A DNA stretch of 8,455 bases from Klebsiella pneumoniae (lineage in GTDB: Bacteria; Pseudomonadota; Gammaproteobacteria; Ga0077536), in NCBI GenBank assembly GCA_945873015.1, contig CAMCBY010000157.1:1-8455 (forward strand), given 5' to 3'. The notes beneath the pieces are model-generated. The model made no database searches. It was not told the DNA's origin and saw only the letters and a program-made list of their open reading frames with translations. The position numbers and the translations under genes are program-made. This document shows positions 1-5,477 of the stretch, piece by piece. Positions within the stretch are counted from its first letter, which is position 1. Each line of letters begins with the position of its first letter.

Positions 1-2
1 CA

Positions 3-479
3 GCCGGCGAAAGCCTGCCCGCCGTGGCTGCGGTGTGGGCACTGCCTGCCGCGTGGCTCGCCGCCACTGCGCCGCGCGAGATTGCGCGCATGGTGGCGGG
101 GCACACACCGTCACGCCTCAGCCACACCTTGCTGATCGTGACCGGCCTCACCGCCCTGCTTATCGCCGTGCTCCACACGGAAACTGCTGTAGACACCGTG
201 GGTTTGCGTTTCTACTGGGCAGCCTACGGCCTCGTGACCCTCGCTCTGCTGCTCGCCGCACGTTTCTCCACCCGCGCGGATGAACCGTGGACTCTACTGG
301 TATTGTTCCTCACGCTCGCGCCCGTATTGTGGCCGGCCCTGTGGCTGGTCGCCTGGCTGTGCGCACAAACCTTCACGGTCGCGATGTGGTTTGCGGCGAC
401 GGTCGCACTGGCGGCGATGTCGGCCAACGGTTTTATCACGGCTTTTGGCGTGCGCCTGCCGATAGGCAAGGCGGCGTAG
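3..479 (+). CDS. Multi-pass membrane protein, C-terminal part (5' end outside window)
   Basis: The frame is open from base 3 without a stop, so the gene very probably begins before the window; a GTG at 24 is the first possible start inside it but has no convincing ribosome binding site. The 158 visible residues are mostly hydrophobic. About five membrane segments can be seen, rich in Leu, Ala and Trp (for example LSHTLLIVTGLTALLIAVLH and WTLLVLFLTLAPVLWPAL), separated by short charged loops such as APREIARM and RFSTRADEPW. The protein ends in a short tail, GVRLPIGKAA. I do not recognise the family, and no catalytic motif is visible. It converges on the phosphodiesterase gene, 39 bases away, with a terminator between them. 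An inner-membrane location is a safe inference; the function is unknown. Confidence 0.75.
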   Translation, partial: AGESLPAVAAVWALPAAWLAATAPREIARMVAGHTPSRLSHTLLIVTGLTALLIAVLHTETAVDTVGLRFYWAAYGLVTLALLLAARFSTRADEPWTLLVLFLTLAPVLWPALWLVAWLCAQTFTVAMWFAATVALAAMSANGFITAFGVRLPIGKAA

Positions 480-512
480 TCGCGTTAGGCACGACACGCC
501 GCCCGGCTTTTT
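470..512 (+). terminator. Intrinsic terminator containing the stop codon of the membrane protein gene
   Basis: GGCGGCGT (470-477) pairs with ACGCCGCC (496-503). After one bulged A, GTCG (479-482) pairs with CGAC (492-495), which gives a 12-bp stem with a 9-base loop. Five T residues follow at 508-512, after a CGGC spacer. The TAG stop of the upstream gene (477-479) lies inside the stem. No T-run exists on the other side, so it should act only on plus-strand transcription. Confidence 0.6.
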
Positions 513-518
513 ATCGCC

Positions 519-1733
519 TCACACGCGCCGACGCCGGGTCGCCAGGCCGGCCAGTGCCGGCAGCAGCAGCCACAGTGAAGCCGGTACCGGCACCACCTGC
601 GCACGCGCCGCCACGCCGGTGTCCGGGAAGTCGGTGAACACACCGTCCACCCCGAGCGAGAAGTAATAGGCCATCTCCGCCTGCGGGTCAGCGAATCCAT
701 AACCACTGGCATCGTTACGGAACGTCCAGGTATGCACCAGCAGGCCGAGGCTGTGTGCCAGTTCGATGACACCAGTAGAACCATCGACACGACGGTCGTT
801 GATATTGATGAGACCGTTACCGGTGCGATCTATGCCGTCTGCCACCGTCGTCACCAGATACGGCTTCCACGGGCCAATGCCATCGGCATAGTCATTGACG
901 AAGTCGAGACCTTCGGCGGTCAGCAAGTCAGCAAAGCTGCGAGTGTCCCCGGCGGCGGCGAAATCGAACGGACGGTCATAGGGCGCGACCAGCGACATCG
1001 AGCCATCCGCGTTGACGTCGTCGGCGTCGACCAACTGCACAAGTTTGATATTGGTCTGACCGTTCAGGTATTGCAGGTTGGCGACTTCGAAAGACTGAAT
1101 GAAGACCGGCGCGTCGGCACTGTTGCCGTAGCTCGCATGCAGCTTGGCGACCAATGCATTCTCAAAAACATTGGCGCCAAACAGACCGGCATGGAATGTC
1201 GAGTGTTTGATTTCGGGATAGATGCCGATGGTGCGGCCGGTTTCGACACTGGCGGTTTGAGCCAGCGCTATCACTTCATCGAGGGTCGGAATTTCGAACT
1301 GTCCGTTGAATGAGGTATCGCGCCCGGCGCGCGACTGCACCGCGCGCAGCGTCTTGATCTCGGCGAGCGTGAAGTCACTGGCAAACCAGTCGGTGGTCGC
1401 CACGCCATCGACCATACGCGTGGTCCGGCGCGCAGCAAACTCCGGACGGGCAGCGACGTCGGTCGTGCCGCCCAGCATCGGCTCATGGCGCGCGACCAGC
1501 ACACCGTCGCTGGTCATGACCAGATCGGGCTCGATGAAATCGGCGCCCTGCTGCACCGCGAGCTGATAAGACGCCAAGGTGTGCTCCGGGCGATAACCCG
1601 ATGCACCACGATGACCGATGACGATTGGGCTCTGGCCGTTCAGCGTGCCGGCGAAGGCGTCCATACTCATGGCGAGCGCCGTGACGGCCGCGCCGAACAT
1701 GGCGGCCCGCACCAGACTGTGCGAATTGTTCAT
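519..1733 (-). CDS. Secreted GlpQ-like glycerophosphodiester phosphodiesterase with exosortase sorting tail
   Basis: This protein (404 aa) should hydrolyse glycerophosphodiesters to glycerol 3-phosphate and an alcohol. Residues 1-28 form a signal peptide ending MSMDAFA. The GDPD (GlpQ-type TIM barrel) signature follows: HRGASGYRPEHT from residue 41, the metal ligand pair E68/D70 in IEPDLVMTSDG, and H83 in ARHEP. GVFTDFPD near the end is the usual last strand of the barrel. The tail VPVPA (381-385), a hydrophobic stretch and RRRR (400-403) form a PEP-CTERM/VPLPA-CTERM-type signal, so the mature enzyme is expected to be processed by an exosortase and held at or released from the cell surface. 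The start is supported by AGAGGG at 1740-1745, six bases upstream. It is transcribed away from the ParA-type gene. The family call is firm; the natural substrate is not known. Confidence 0.93.
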   Translation of the reverse strand: MNNSHSLVRAAMFGAAVTALAMSMDAFAGTLNGQSPIVIGHRGASGYRPEHTLASYQLAVQQGADFIEPDLVMTSDGVLVARHEPMLGGTTDVAARPEFAARRTTRMVDGVATTDWFASDFTLAEIKTLRAVQSRAGRDTSFNGQFEIPTLDEVIALAQTASVETGRTIGIYPEIKHSTFHAGLFGANVFENALVAKLHASYGNSADAPVFIQSFEVANLQYLNGQTNIKLVQLVDADDVNADGSMSLVAPYDRPFDFAAAGDTRSFADLLTAEGLDFVNDYADGIGPWKPYLVTTVADGIDRTGNGLININDRRVDGSTGVIELAHSLGLLVHTWTFRNDASGYGFADPQAEMAYYFSLGVDGVFTDFPDTGVAARAQVVPVPASLWLLLPALAGLATRRRRV

Positions 1734-1997
1734 GTTGTTCCCTCTATCCCTTAACGTGATTTGTTGTGTTTGTGCGTCGTCGCCGCGCAGACGGCGGCGT
1801 GTTCCACGCTAAAGGGAGGGCATGACCGGCGAGTGACGGTTGGCGAACAGCGGTATTGCGTAACCGTGACGAGATGACTTGCGACAGTCACGCACGTCAC
1901 CGCTTGTGCGTAGACGCGGTCAATAACACGACTTGCGTGTGTATCATGCGCTGACGAAAAGCACGATTTCCGACCCCACACACAGCATAGGATTGAC
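1734..1997. promoter_or_regulatory. Divergent control region between phosphodiesterase and ParA-type genes
   Basis: These 264 bases must hold the promoters of both diverging genes. No clear sigma-70 pair was found: TATCAT at 1942-1947 could be a -10 box for the plus-strand gene, but its -35 region is poor. No GG-N10-GC sigma-54 site was seen in either direction. The most structured part is the nested TGAC/GTCA dyad at 1866-1900, listed separately. A looser inverted pair, ACGGTT (1836-1841) and AACCGT (1862-1867), lies just to its left. Confidence 0.5.
1866..1900. promoter_or_regulatory. Nested TGAC/GTCA inverted repeats, possible operator
   Basis: GTGAC (1866-1870) and TGACT (1875-1879) are mirrored by AGTCA (1886-1890) and GTCAC (1896-1900), so two pairs of half-sites sit around a common centre near 1883. 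The inner gap is 6 bases; the inner and outer half-sites are 4 bases apart on the left and 5 on the right. Such symmetry is typical of a site for a dimeric or tetrameric regulator. It lies about 100 bases before the ParA-type start and about 135 before the phosphodiesterase start. No regulator gene is in the window. Confidence 0.4.
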
Positions 1998-2687
1998 ATG
2001 TCACACATCCATTTTATTGGCGGCGAGAAAGGCGGCGTCGGCAAATCACTGGTCTCGCGCATACTCGCGCAATACCTCATCGACAACGACCGCCCTTTCT
2101 TAGGCTTTGATACCGATAAATCGCACGGTGCGCTGATGCGATTTTATTCGGGTTACGCCTCACCGGTGGTCATGGATAAGTACGAAAGCCTCGATGCCAT
2201 CGTCGAAGCGGCGGCTGCCGAGCCCGAGCGGCGCATCGTGGTCGACATGGCCGCGCAGTCGCAGGAAGCGTTGACGCGTTGGATGGACGATTCCGGACTC
2301 TTGGAACTCTCGAGCGAACTCGGGCTCATGATCAGCTACTGGCATGTGATGGACTCGGGACGCGACTCGGTCGATCTGTTGAAGAAGCTGCTGAACCAGT
2401 TCGGTTCGCGCTTGAACTACGTGCTGGTCAAAAACCATGTTCGCGGCGACAACTTCGACGTGCTGGATGCGTCGGGTGAAAAGCAGCGTGCACTCGAACT
2501 CCACGCACGAGTTATCGACATCAAACGACTGCATGAAACCGCGATGCGCAAAATCGACAGCCATAGCAGCAGCTTCTGGTCTGCTATTCATAATGCCGAT
2601 ACACAACCGCTCGGTCTGCTTGAGCGCCAACGCGTCAAATTGTGGCTGAAGAGCGCTTACGCCGAGCTCGACGCGCTGCATCTTTAG
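1998..2687 (+). CDS. Orphan ParA/MinD-type P-loop ATPase
   Basis: This 229-residue protein belongs to the CobQ/CobB/MinD/ParA nucleotide-binding group. The deviant Walker A motif GGEKGGVGKS covers residues 8-17, with the signature lysine K11 and catalytic lysine K16. FDTDKSHG (37-44) corresponds to the switch I region, and RRIVVDMAAQS (78-88) is the Walker B/switch II strand with D83. VLVKNH is a likely base-contacting strand. It has no signal peptide and no added DNA-binding domain, so it is a compact cytoplasmic ATPase. Such proteins position DNA, septum components or membrane complexes by ATP-dependent dimerisation. No ParB-like or MinE-like partner is adjacent, so the cargo is unknown. 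The ATG is preceded by a weak AGGA at 1989-1992. The neighbours are all secreted proteins, which makes its place here puzzling. Confidence 0.88.
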   Translation: MSHIHFIGGEKGGVGKSLVSRILAQYLIDNDRPFLGFDTDKSHGALMRFYSGYASPVVMDKYESLDAIVEAAAAEPERRIVVDMAAQSQEALTRWMDDSGLLELSSELGLMISYWHVMDSGRDSVDLLKKLLNQFGSRLNYVLVKNHVRGDNFDVLDASGEKQRALELHARVIDIKRLHETAMRKIDSHSSSFWSAIHNADTQPLGLLERQRVKLWLKSAYAELDALHL

Positions 2688-2691
2688 CATC

Positions 2692-2725
2692 GCCCGTCGC
2701 GACGAATGCACTGGGAATGACGGGC
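2692..2725 (+). terminator. Hairpin after the ParA-type gene, possible weak terminator
   Basis: GCCCGTC (2692-2698) and GACGGGC (2719-2725) form a perfect 7-bp stem with a 20-base loop, beginning five bases after the TAG stop. No run of T follows, so it is not a standard intrinsic terminator; it may protect the mRNA end or work with Rho. Confidence 0.3.
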
Positions 2726-2746
2726 AAGCCTGCGTTTGCCTTCAAT

Positions 2747-2775
2747 CTGCGTATAGGCAGCATCAACGCTGTCTA
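2747..2775 (+). repeat. 29-bp dispersed direct repeat, copy 1
   Basis: This stretch begins CTGCGTATAGGCAGCATCAA and matches 8384-8412 at 27 of 29 bases in the same orientation; the two differences are T/C at base 6 and T/G near the end. Similarity stops sharply on the right and fades within a few bases on the left. Read on the minus strand, both copies encode VDAAYxQ, so a shared coding origin is possible. Confidence 0.7.
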
Positions 2776-3000
2776 CTTCGAATTCGAGCTTCCGCAGGCG
2801 CCAGCGGCAATACGACCGCCGAAGCGTTGATGGCGAGCGGCGGGTCGGGATCAGACAAAGCGCCTGCCGCGCCGCCCGCAGTGCAATGCGGTTGCCGGGC
2901 TTACACTTTCGCGCATCCATTTATCTCATCTCTGCGTAGGGCCACTGGAGACCTTCGCGTCAGTGTTTGCCACGGCGCGGCTCTCTCGTGAAAACCACCC

Positions 3001-3016
3001 GGCGCCCAACGGCGCC
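3001..3016 (+). promoter_or_regulatory. Short leader hairpin before the DUF4394 gene
   Basis: GGCGCC (3001-3006) and GGCGCC (3011-3016) form a perfect 6-bp stem with a CAAC loop, 13 bases before the ribosome binding site at 3030-3035. It could influence translation or mRNA stability, but GGCGCC is self-complementary and may arise by chance in GC-rich DNA. Confidence 0.25.
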
Positions 3017-3029
3017 CCCCACGACGGAC

Positions 3030-3035
3030 AGGAGA
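3030..3035 (+). promoter_or_regulatory. Ribosome binding site that fixes the DUF4394 start at 3043
   Basis: AGGAGA lies 7 bases before the ATG at 3043. A TTG at 3037 in the same frame would be only one base from this site, so the ATG is the better start. Confidence 0.8.
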
Positions 3036-3042
3036 ATTGATT

Positions 3043-3924
3043 ATGCGCCCCTGGATAACGACCTTAATTGCAGCATCGAGCGCGGCCTTCGCGGCCATGG
3101 CACCTGCTGAAACGCTCTATGGCCTGACCGCCGGCAATAGCCTGGCGCGATTCGACAGCGCCAGCCCCGGCGTGACCACCACTTCTTTAATTTCCGGATT
3201 GGCCGCGGGTGAATCCCTGCTCGGTATCGATTTCCGCCCGGCGGACGGCAAGCTTTACGGTATGGGTAGCAGCAACCGCCTCTACACCATCAACATCGCA
3301 TCGGCGGTCGCGACCCTCGCCGGCAGCGGACCGAATAACAATCCCTTCGGGCCGCCGATTTTGAGCGGCGCGGATTTTGGTTTCGACTTCAATCCAGCAG
3401 CGGACCGCCTGCGCGTAGTGGGCAGCAGTGGTCAGAATTTCCGACTCAATCAACTGACCGGCGCAGTCGCTGGTTCCGATACCAGCATCAACCCTGCCAA
3501 CGGCATCGTTGCGGCGGCCTACGATCGCAACGACGTCAACGCCGCTACGCCCACCACGCTATTTGTGATCGACGCCAGCAGTGACAGCCTCTATATACAG
3601 GGCGGCGTCAACGGCACACCCTCGCCTAACGGCGGCGTGTTGACGCTGATCGGCGCGCTAGGTGTTGATACCGACGGTTTCGCGGGCTTCGATATCTCCA
3701 CGGCTAGCGGCATGGCCTACGCGACTCTGACCCAGCCGGGCAGCTTTGCCTCGGCGCTGTATGGCATCAATCTCGGCACGGGTGCCGCGACCCTCATCGG
3801 GCAGACGGGATTGTTGTTGCGTGGCGTCAGCGTTGCGCCTATACCTGTGCCGGCGCCGGCCCTGCTGCTCGGTAGCGGTCTGCTCGCCATGCTGGCCCGC
3901 ACCAAGCGGCGCTCTGCAAGCTGA
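3043..3924 (+). CDS. Secreted DUF4394 protein with exosortase sorting tail
   Basis: This is a 293-residue exported protein of the DUF4394 family. Residues 1-22 are a signal peptide ending AAMAPA. The mature part carries the repeated strands typical of this family: ETLYGLTAGNSLARFD, LLGIDFRPADGKLYGMGSS, RLYTINIASAVATLAG, FGFDFNPAADRLRVVGSSGQNFRLN and TTLFVIDASSDSLY. Together they suggest a beta-propeller-like repeat fold without visible catalytic residues. The C-terminus has VPAPA (269-273), a hydrophobic segment and the basic tail RTKRRSAS, a PEP-CTERM-type sorting signal. The function of DUF4394 is unknown; it often occurs in secreted or matrix-associated proteins. The gene stands alone, with its own ribosome binding site and a strong terminator hairpin after it, and converges on the phytase-like gene. 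Confidence 0.9.
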   Translation: MRPWITTLIAASSAAFAAMAPAETLYGLTAGNSLARFDSASPGVTTTSLISGLAAGESLLGIDFRPADGKLYGMGSSNRLYTINIASAVATLAGSGPNNNPFGPPILSGADFGFDFNPAADRLRVVGSSGQNFRLNQLTGAVAGSDTSINPANGIVAAAYDRNDVNAATPTTLFVIDASSDSLYIQGGVNGTPSPNGGVLTLIGALGVDTDGFAGFDISTASGMAYATLTQPGSFASALYGINLGTGAATLIGQTGLLLRGVSVAPIPVPAPALLLGSGLLAMLARTKRRSAS

Positions 3925-3936
3925 GCTTCGTCGCAG

Positions 3937-3976
3937 GGCCGGGCGATACCTCACGGGTTATCGCCCGGCCGTTTCT
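3937..3976 (+). terminator. Strong terminator hairpin between convergent genes
   Basis: GGCCGGGCGATA (3937-3948) pairs perfectly with TATCGCCCGGCC (3959-3970), and the inner ACC/GGT bases can extend the stem. The pyrimidine tract GTTTCTCT follows, a weak U-run. It starts 12 bases after the DUF4394 stop. On the minus strand the same hairpin lies about 35 bases beyond the phytase-like stop, but without a T-run, so it mainly serves the plus-strand gene. Confidence 0.7.
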
Positions 3977-4004
3977 CTGGCAGCCGGGCACGGCGGCCGC
4001 CCGC

Positions 4005-5195
4005 TCACTTGCGCGCGAAGTACCGACGCTTACGCGTCGCGAACGCCGCCGCGCCGCTCAACATGAATACCCAACTGGCCGGCACCGGCACGGGCGTCAC
4101 CTCGAAGGCGATGAACTGGGTGGACTGTGTGCCCGAGAAATTGTTGTCCGCCGCGAGCACCAGCGTGCGGTGGCCGTTGGGCAGGACCTCGCCCCAGCTG
4201 ATGGCCTCGATGTTATCGAGCTTGACGCCCTGATACTCGATGGCCATATCGAGTAAAAGATCGCGCGTCATCGCTGAATAACCAGCACCGACAAGACTGC
4301 TGATACCACTGACATCCGTAGTGTCCGGCGTGATGCTGGTCAGGATCAGACGGATGGTATTGCCCACACCAAAAGCAAAGGCGCGTTCAACGGCCAGAAA
4401 GTCATGGTCGGAAAGTGCCAGCAGTTCCGGCAGGCCGTTGTCCGGGCCGAAGGGCGCACCGGCGACTGCGTCGACCGGAATCGCCGGCAGCTGGTAGGCA
4501 TACTGGGCCAGGGTTGCGCCGCTCGTCGGATCAAGGGTCGTGACGCGCACCACGCTGCCATTGCTCAGGGTGGTGAGCGGGCCATCCTGAATCAATGCGT
4601 CTTCGTTGGCAGTGACAACGATACCTGACGGCGTCACGGTCAGCGCTTCGAACAGTTTGTTATTGCGGCCGCCGGTGCTGGTGTTATCGACGTAGTTGAA
4701 CATGGCCGGCGTTGCAAACTCGCGCACAAAGCTGCCATCTACCTGCATTTCACGCACAAAGGGCTGGAATCGCAGGGCGGGATTGGCGTTCCAGTTACCC
4801 TCACTCGACCAGTAGAGATTGCCGTTGGGCGCAACGCGAATGCCTTCCGGGTCAACGGTACGGCTGGTCGAAGAAAAGCTGCTGCCGTCCGGACGTTTCA
4901 TTGTCGTCTGGCTGTTGACAGTGACACCGTGAAAGCCGGTTGCATCGTAGTCGAGGCTCAGATTGTAGAAGCGCGGCGTGCCGCGCTCACCGCCGCGATC
5001 GTCGGATATTGCGTAGTAACTGCCGTCAGCAGCGCGATCAAGGCCGGAAATGCCGCCGAACTCCACCCCCTGGAATAGTGTTCCGGTCGGTATCGAATAA
5101 GCGCCAATCAATGACAGGTCGAACGACCCCGCTGACGCAGAGCCCGCCGCGATGGTGAGCACGGTGGCCAGTAACTTTCGCTGGATTGAGTACAT
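4005..5195 (-). CDS. Secreted phytase-like esterase with exosortase sorting tail
   Basis: The 396-residue product matches the 'esterase-like activity of phytase' family (PF13449 type), a propeller-like hydrolase fold related to phytases. Residues 1-22 are a signal peptide ending AAGSASA. Family landmarks are GGISGL (47-52), YYAISDDRGG (60-69), DPEGIRVAPNGNLYWSSEG (115-133) and NKLFEALTVTPSG followed by ANEDALIQDGP. The tail is VPVPA (369-373), a hydrophobic segment, then TRKRRYFARK. The start is the ATG at 5195, with AGAGAGG at 5205-5211 about nine bases upstream. The frame stays open back to 5450, but that extension has no signal peptide or binding site and would bury the real one. Some family members hydrolyse phosphate esters, but activity on phytate is not established for the family as a whole. 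It is transcribed divergently from the EEP gene. Confidence 0.88.
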   Translation of the reverse strand: MYSIQRKLLATVLTIAAGSASAGSFDLSLIGAYSIPTGTLFQGVEFGGISGLDRAADGSYYAISDDRGGERGTPRFYNLSLDYDATGFHGVTVNSQTTMKRPDGSSFSSTSRTVDPEGIRVAPNGNLYWSSEGNWNANPALRFQPFVREMQVDGSFVREFATPAMFNYVDNTSTGGRNNKLFEALTVTPSGIVVTANEDALIQDGPLTTLSNGSVVRVTTLDPTSGATLAQYAYQLPAIPVDAVAGAPFGPDNGLPELLALSDHDFLAVERAFAFGVGNTIRLILTSITPDTTDVSGISSLVGAGYSAMTRDLLLDMAIEYQGVKLDNIEAISWGEVLPNGHRTLVLAADNNFSGTQSTQFIAFEVTPVPVPASWVFMLSGAAAFATRKRRYFARK

Positions 5196-5204
5196 GGAAT
5201 TTGG

Positions 5205-5211
5205 CCTCTCT
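5205..5211 (-). promoter_or_regulatory. Ribosome binding site that fixes the phytase-like start at 5195
   Basis: The minus strand reads AGAGAGG here, with nine bases between its GAGG core and the ATG. It sits immediately before a clean signal peptide, which rules against the longer 5450 start. Confidence 0.75.
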
Positions 5212-5242
5212 GCCTTTAACCCGGACGAATAATGACGACCGC

Positions 5243-5274
5243 ACACTGCGAACAGCCCGTAGCGGCTGCAGTGT
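5243..5274. promoter_or_regulatory. Two-part hairpin in the divergent region
   Basis: ACACTGC (5243-5249) pairs with GCAGTGT (5268-5274). After a three-base bulge on one side, AGCC (5254-5257) pairs with GGCT (5264-5267) around a six-base loop. It lies 48-79 bases before the phytase-like start, so it may be a leader structure of that mRNA or a protein-binding dyad. No T-run follows on either strand. Confidence 0.4.
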
Positions 5275-5278
5275 AATG

Positions 5279-5292
5279 CCGCAAGATTGCGG
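5279..5292. promoter_or_regulatory. Perfect 6-2-6 inverted repeat, possible activator or repressor site
   Basis: CCGCAAGATTGCGG is a perfect dyad around GA. It lies about 170 bases before the inferred start of transcription from the sigma-54-type promoter at 5430-5445, a usual distance for an enhancer-binding activator, and about 85 bases before the phytase-like start, where it could also act as an operator. A related looser pair, CCGCA-N6-TGCGG, occurs at 2876-2891 before the DUF4394 gene. Confidence 0.4.
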
Positions 5293-5429
5293 GAGCGCTG
5301 CGATTCAGTGACAGTCGAAGCACCGCATAGCCGTGACATTGGTCCAGCGTGCAACTGCGTGTGAGCCCGGCCCTTTGTCGCGCAGTGTTCATCGGATTGC
5401 CATGACACGTTCACTGCCTCGCAATCTCG

Positions 5430-5445
5430 GGGCACTAGCCTTGCA
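5430..5445 (+). promoter_or_regulatory. Sigma-54 (RpoN) type -24/-12 promoter for the EEP gene pair
   Basis: GGGCACTAGCCTTGCA matches the consensus TGGCAC-N5-TTGCA at every defined base except the first. The essential GG (5431-5432) and GC (5443-5444) are exactly ten bases apart. Transcription would begin near 5456, about 22 bases before the ATG at 5478, with the ribosome binding site in between. Sigma-54 control of PEP-CTERM genes with the PrsK/PrsR two-component pair is known in some proteobacteria; that it applies here is inference. Confidence 0.65.
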
Positions 5446-5477
5446 CTCATTGCAACAACAAGGCGGAAGGAAGGGAC

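Larger units (their letters stand above)
2688..3042. other. 355-base non-coding gap with hairpins and a dispersed repeat
   Basis: I see no credible gene here; the open frames on both strands lack start signals and recognisable domains. It holds a hairpin just after the ParA-type gene (GCCCGTC 2692-2698 with GACGGGC 2719-2725, no T-run), one copy of the 29-bp repeat (2747-2775), an inverted pair CCGCA/TGCGG (2876-2880 and 2887-2891), and a short hairpin before the next gene (3001-3016). TACACT at 2902-2907 could be a -10 box for the DUF4394 gene but has no good -35 partner. Confidence 0.6.

Noticed and set aside
1866..1900. Pho box (PhoB site) reading of the TGAC/GTCA dyad
   Set aside because: PhoB sites are direct repeats of CTGTCAT about 11 bases apart; here the spacings are 7 to 9 and the pattern is inverted. 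A single CTGTCAC half-site near 5310 is also not enough.
1942..1947. TATCAT as a sigma-70 -10 box for the ParA-type gene
   Set aside because: The bases 16 to 18 upstream do not resemble a -35 box and there is no extended -10 TG, so it is mentioned only as a possibility.
2684..2920. Minus-strand frame of 78 codons carrying VDAAYTQ
   Set aside because: No ribosome binding site or domain, arginine-rich low-quality translation; the repeat explains the short match to the broken gene.
3037..3042. TTG start for the DUF4394 gene
   Set aside because: It is one base from the AGGAGA site, too close; the ATG at 3043 has normal spacing.
5196..5450. N-terminal extension of the phytase-like gene back to an ATG at 5450
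   Set aside because: The added 85 residues look non-coding, would bury the signal peptide, and cover the divergent regulatory dyads and the sigma-54 promoter; the ATG at 5195 has a ribosome binding site.
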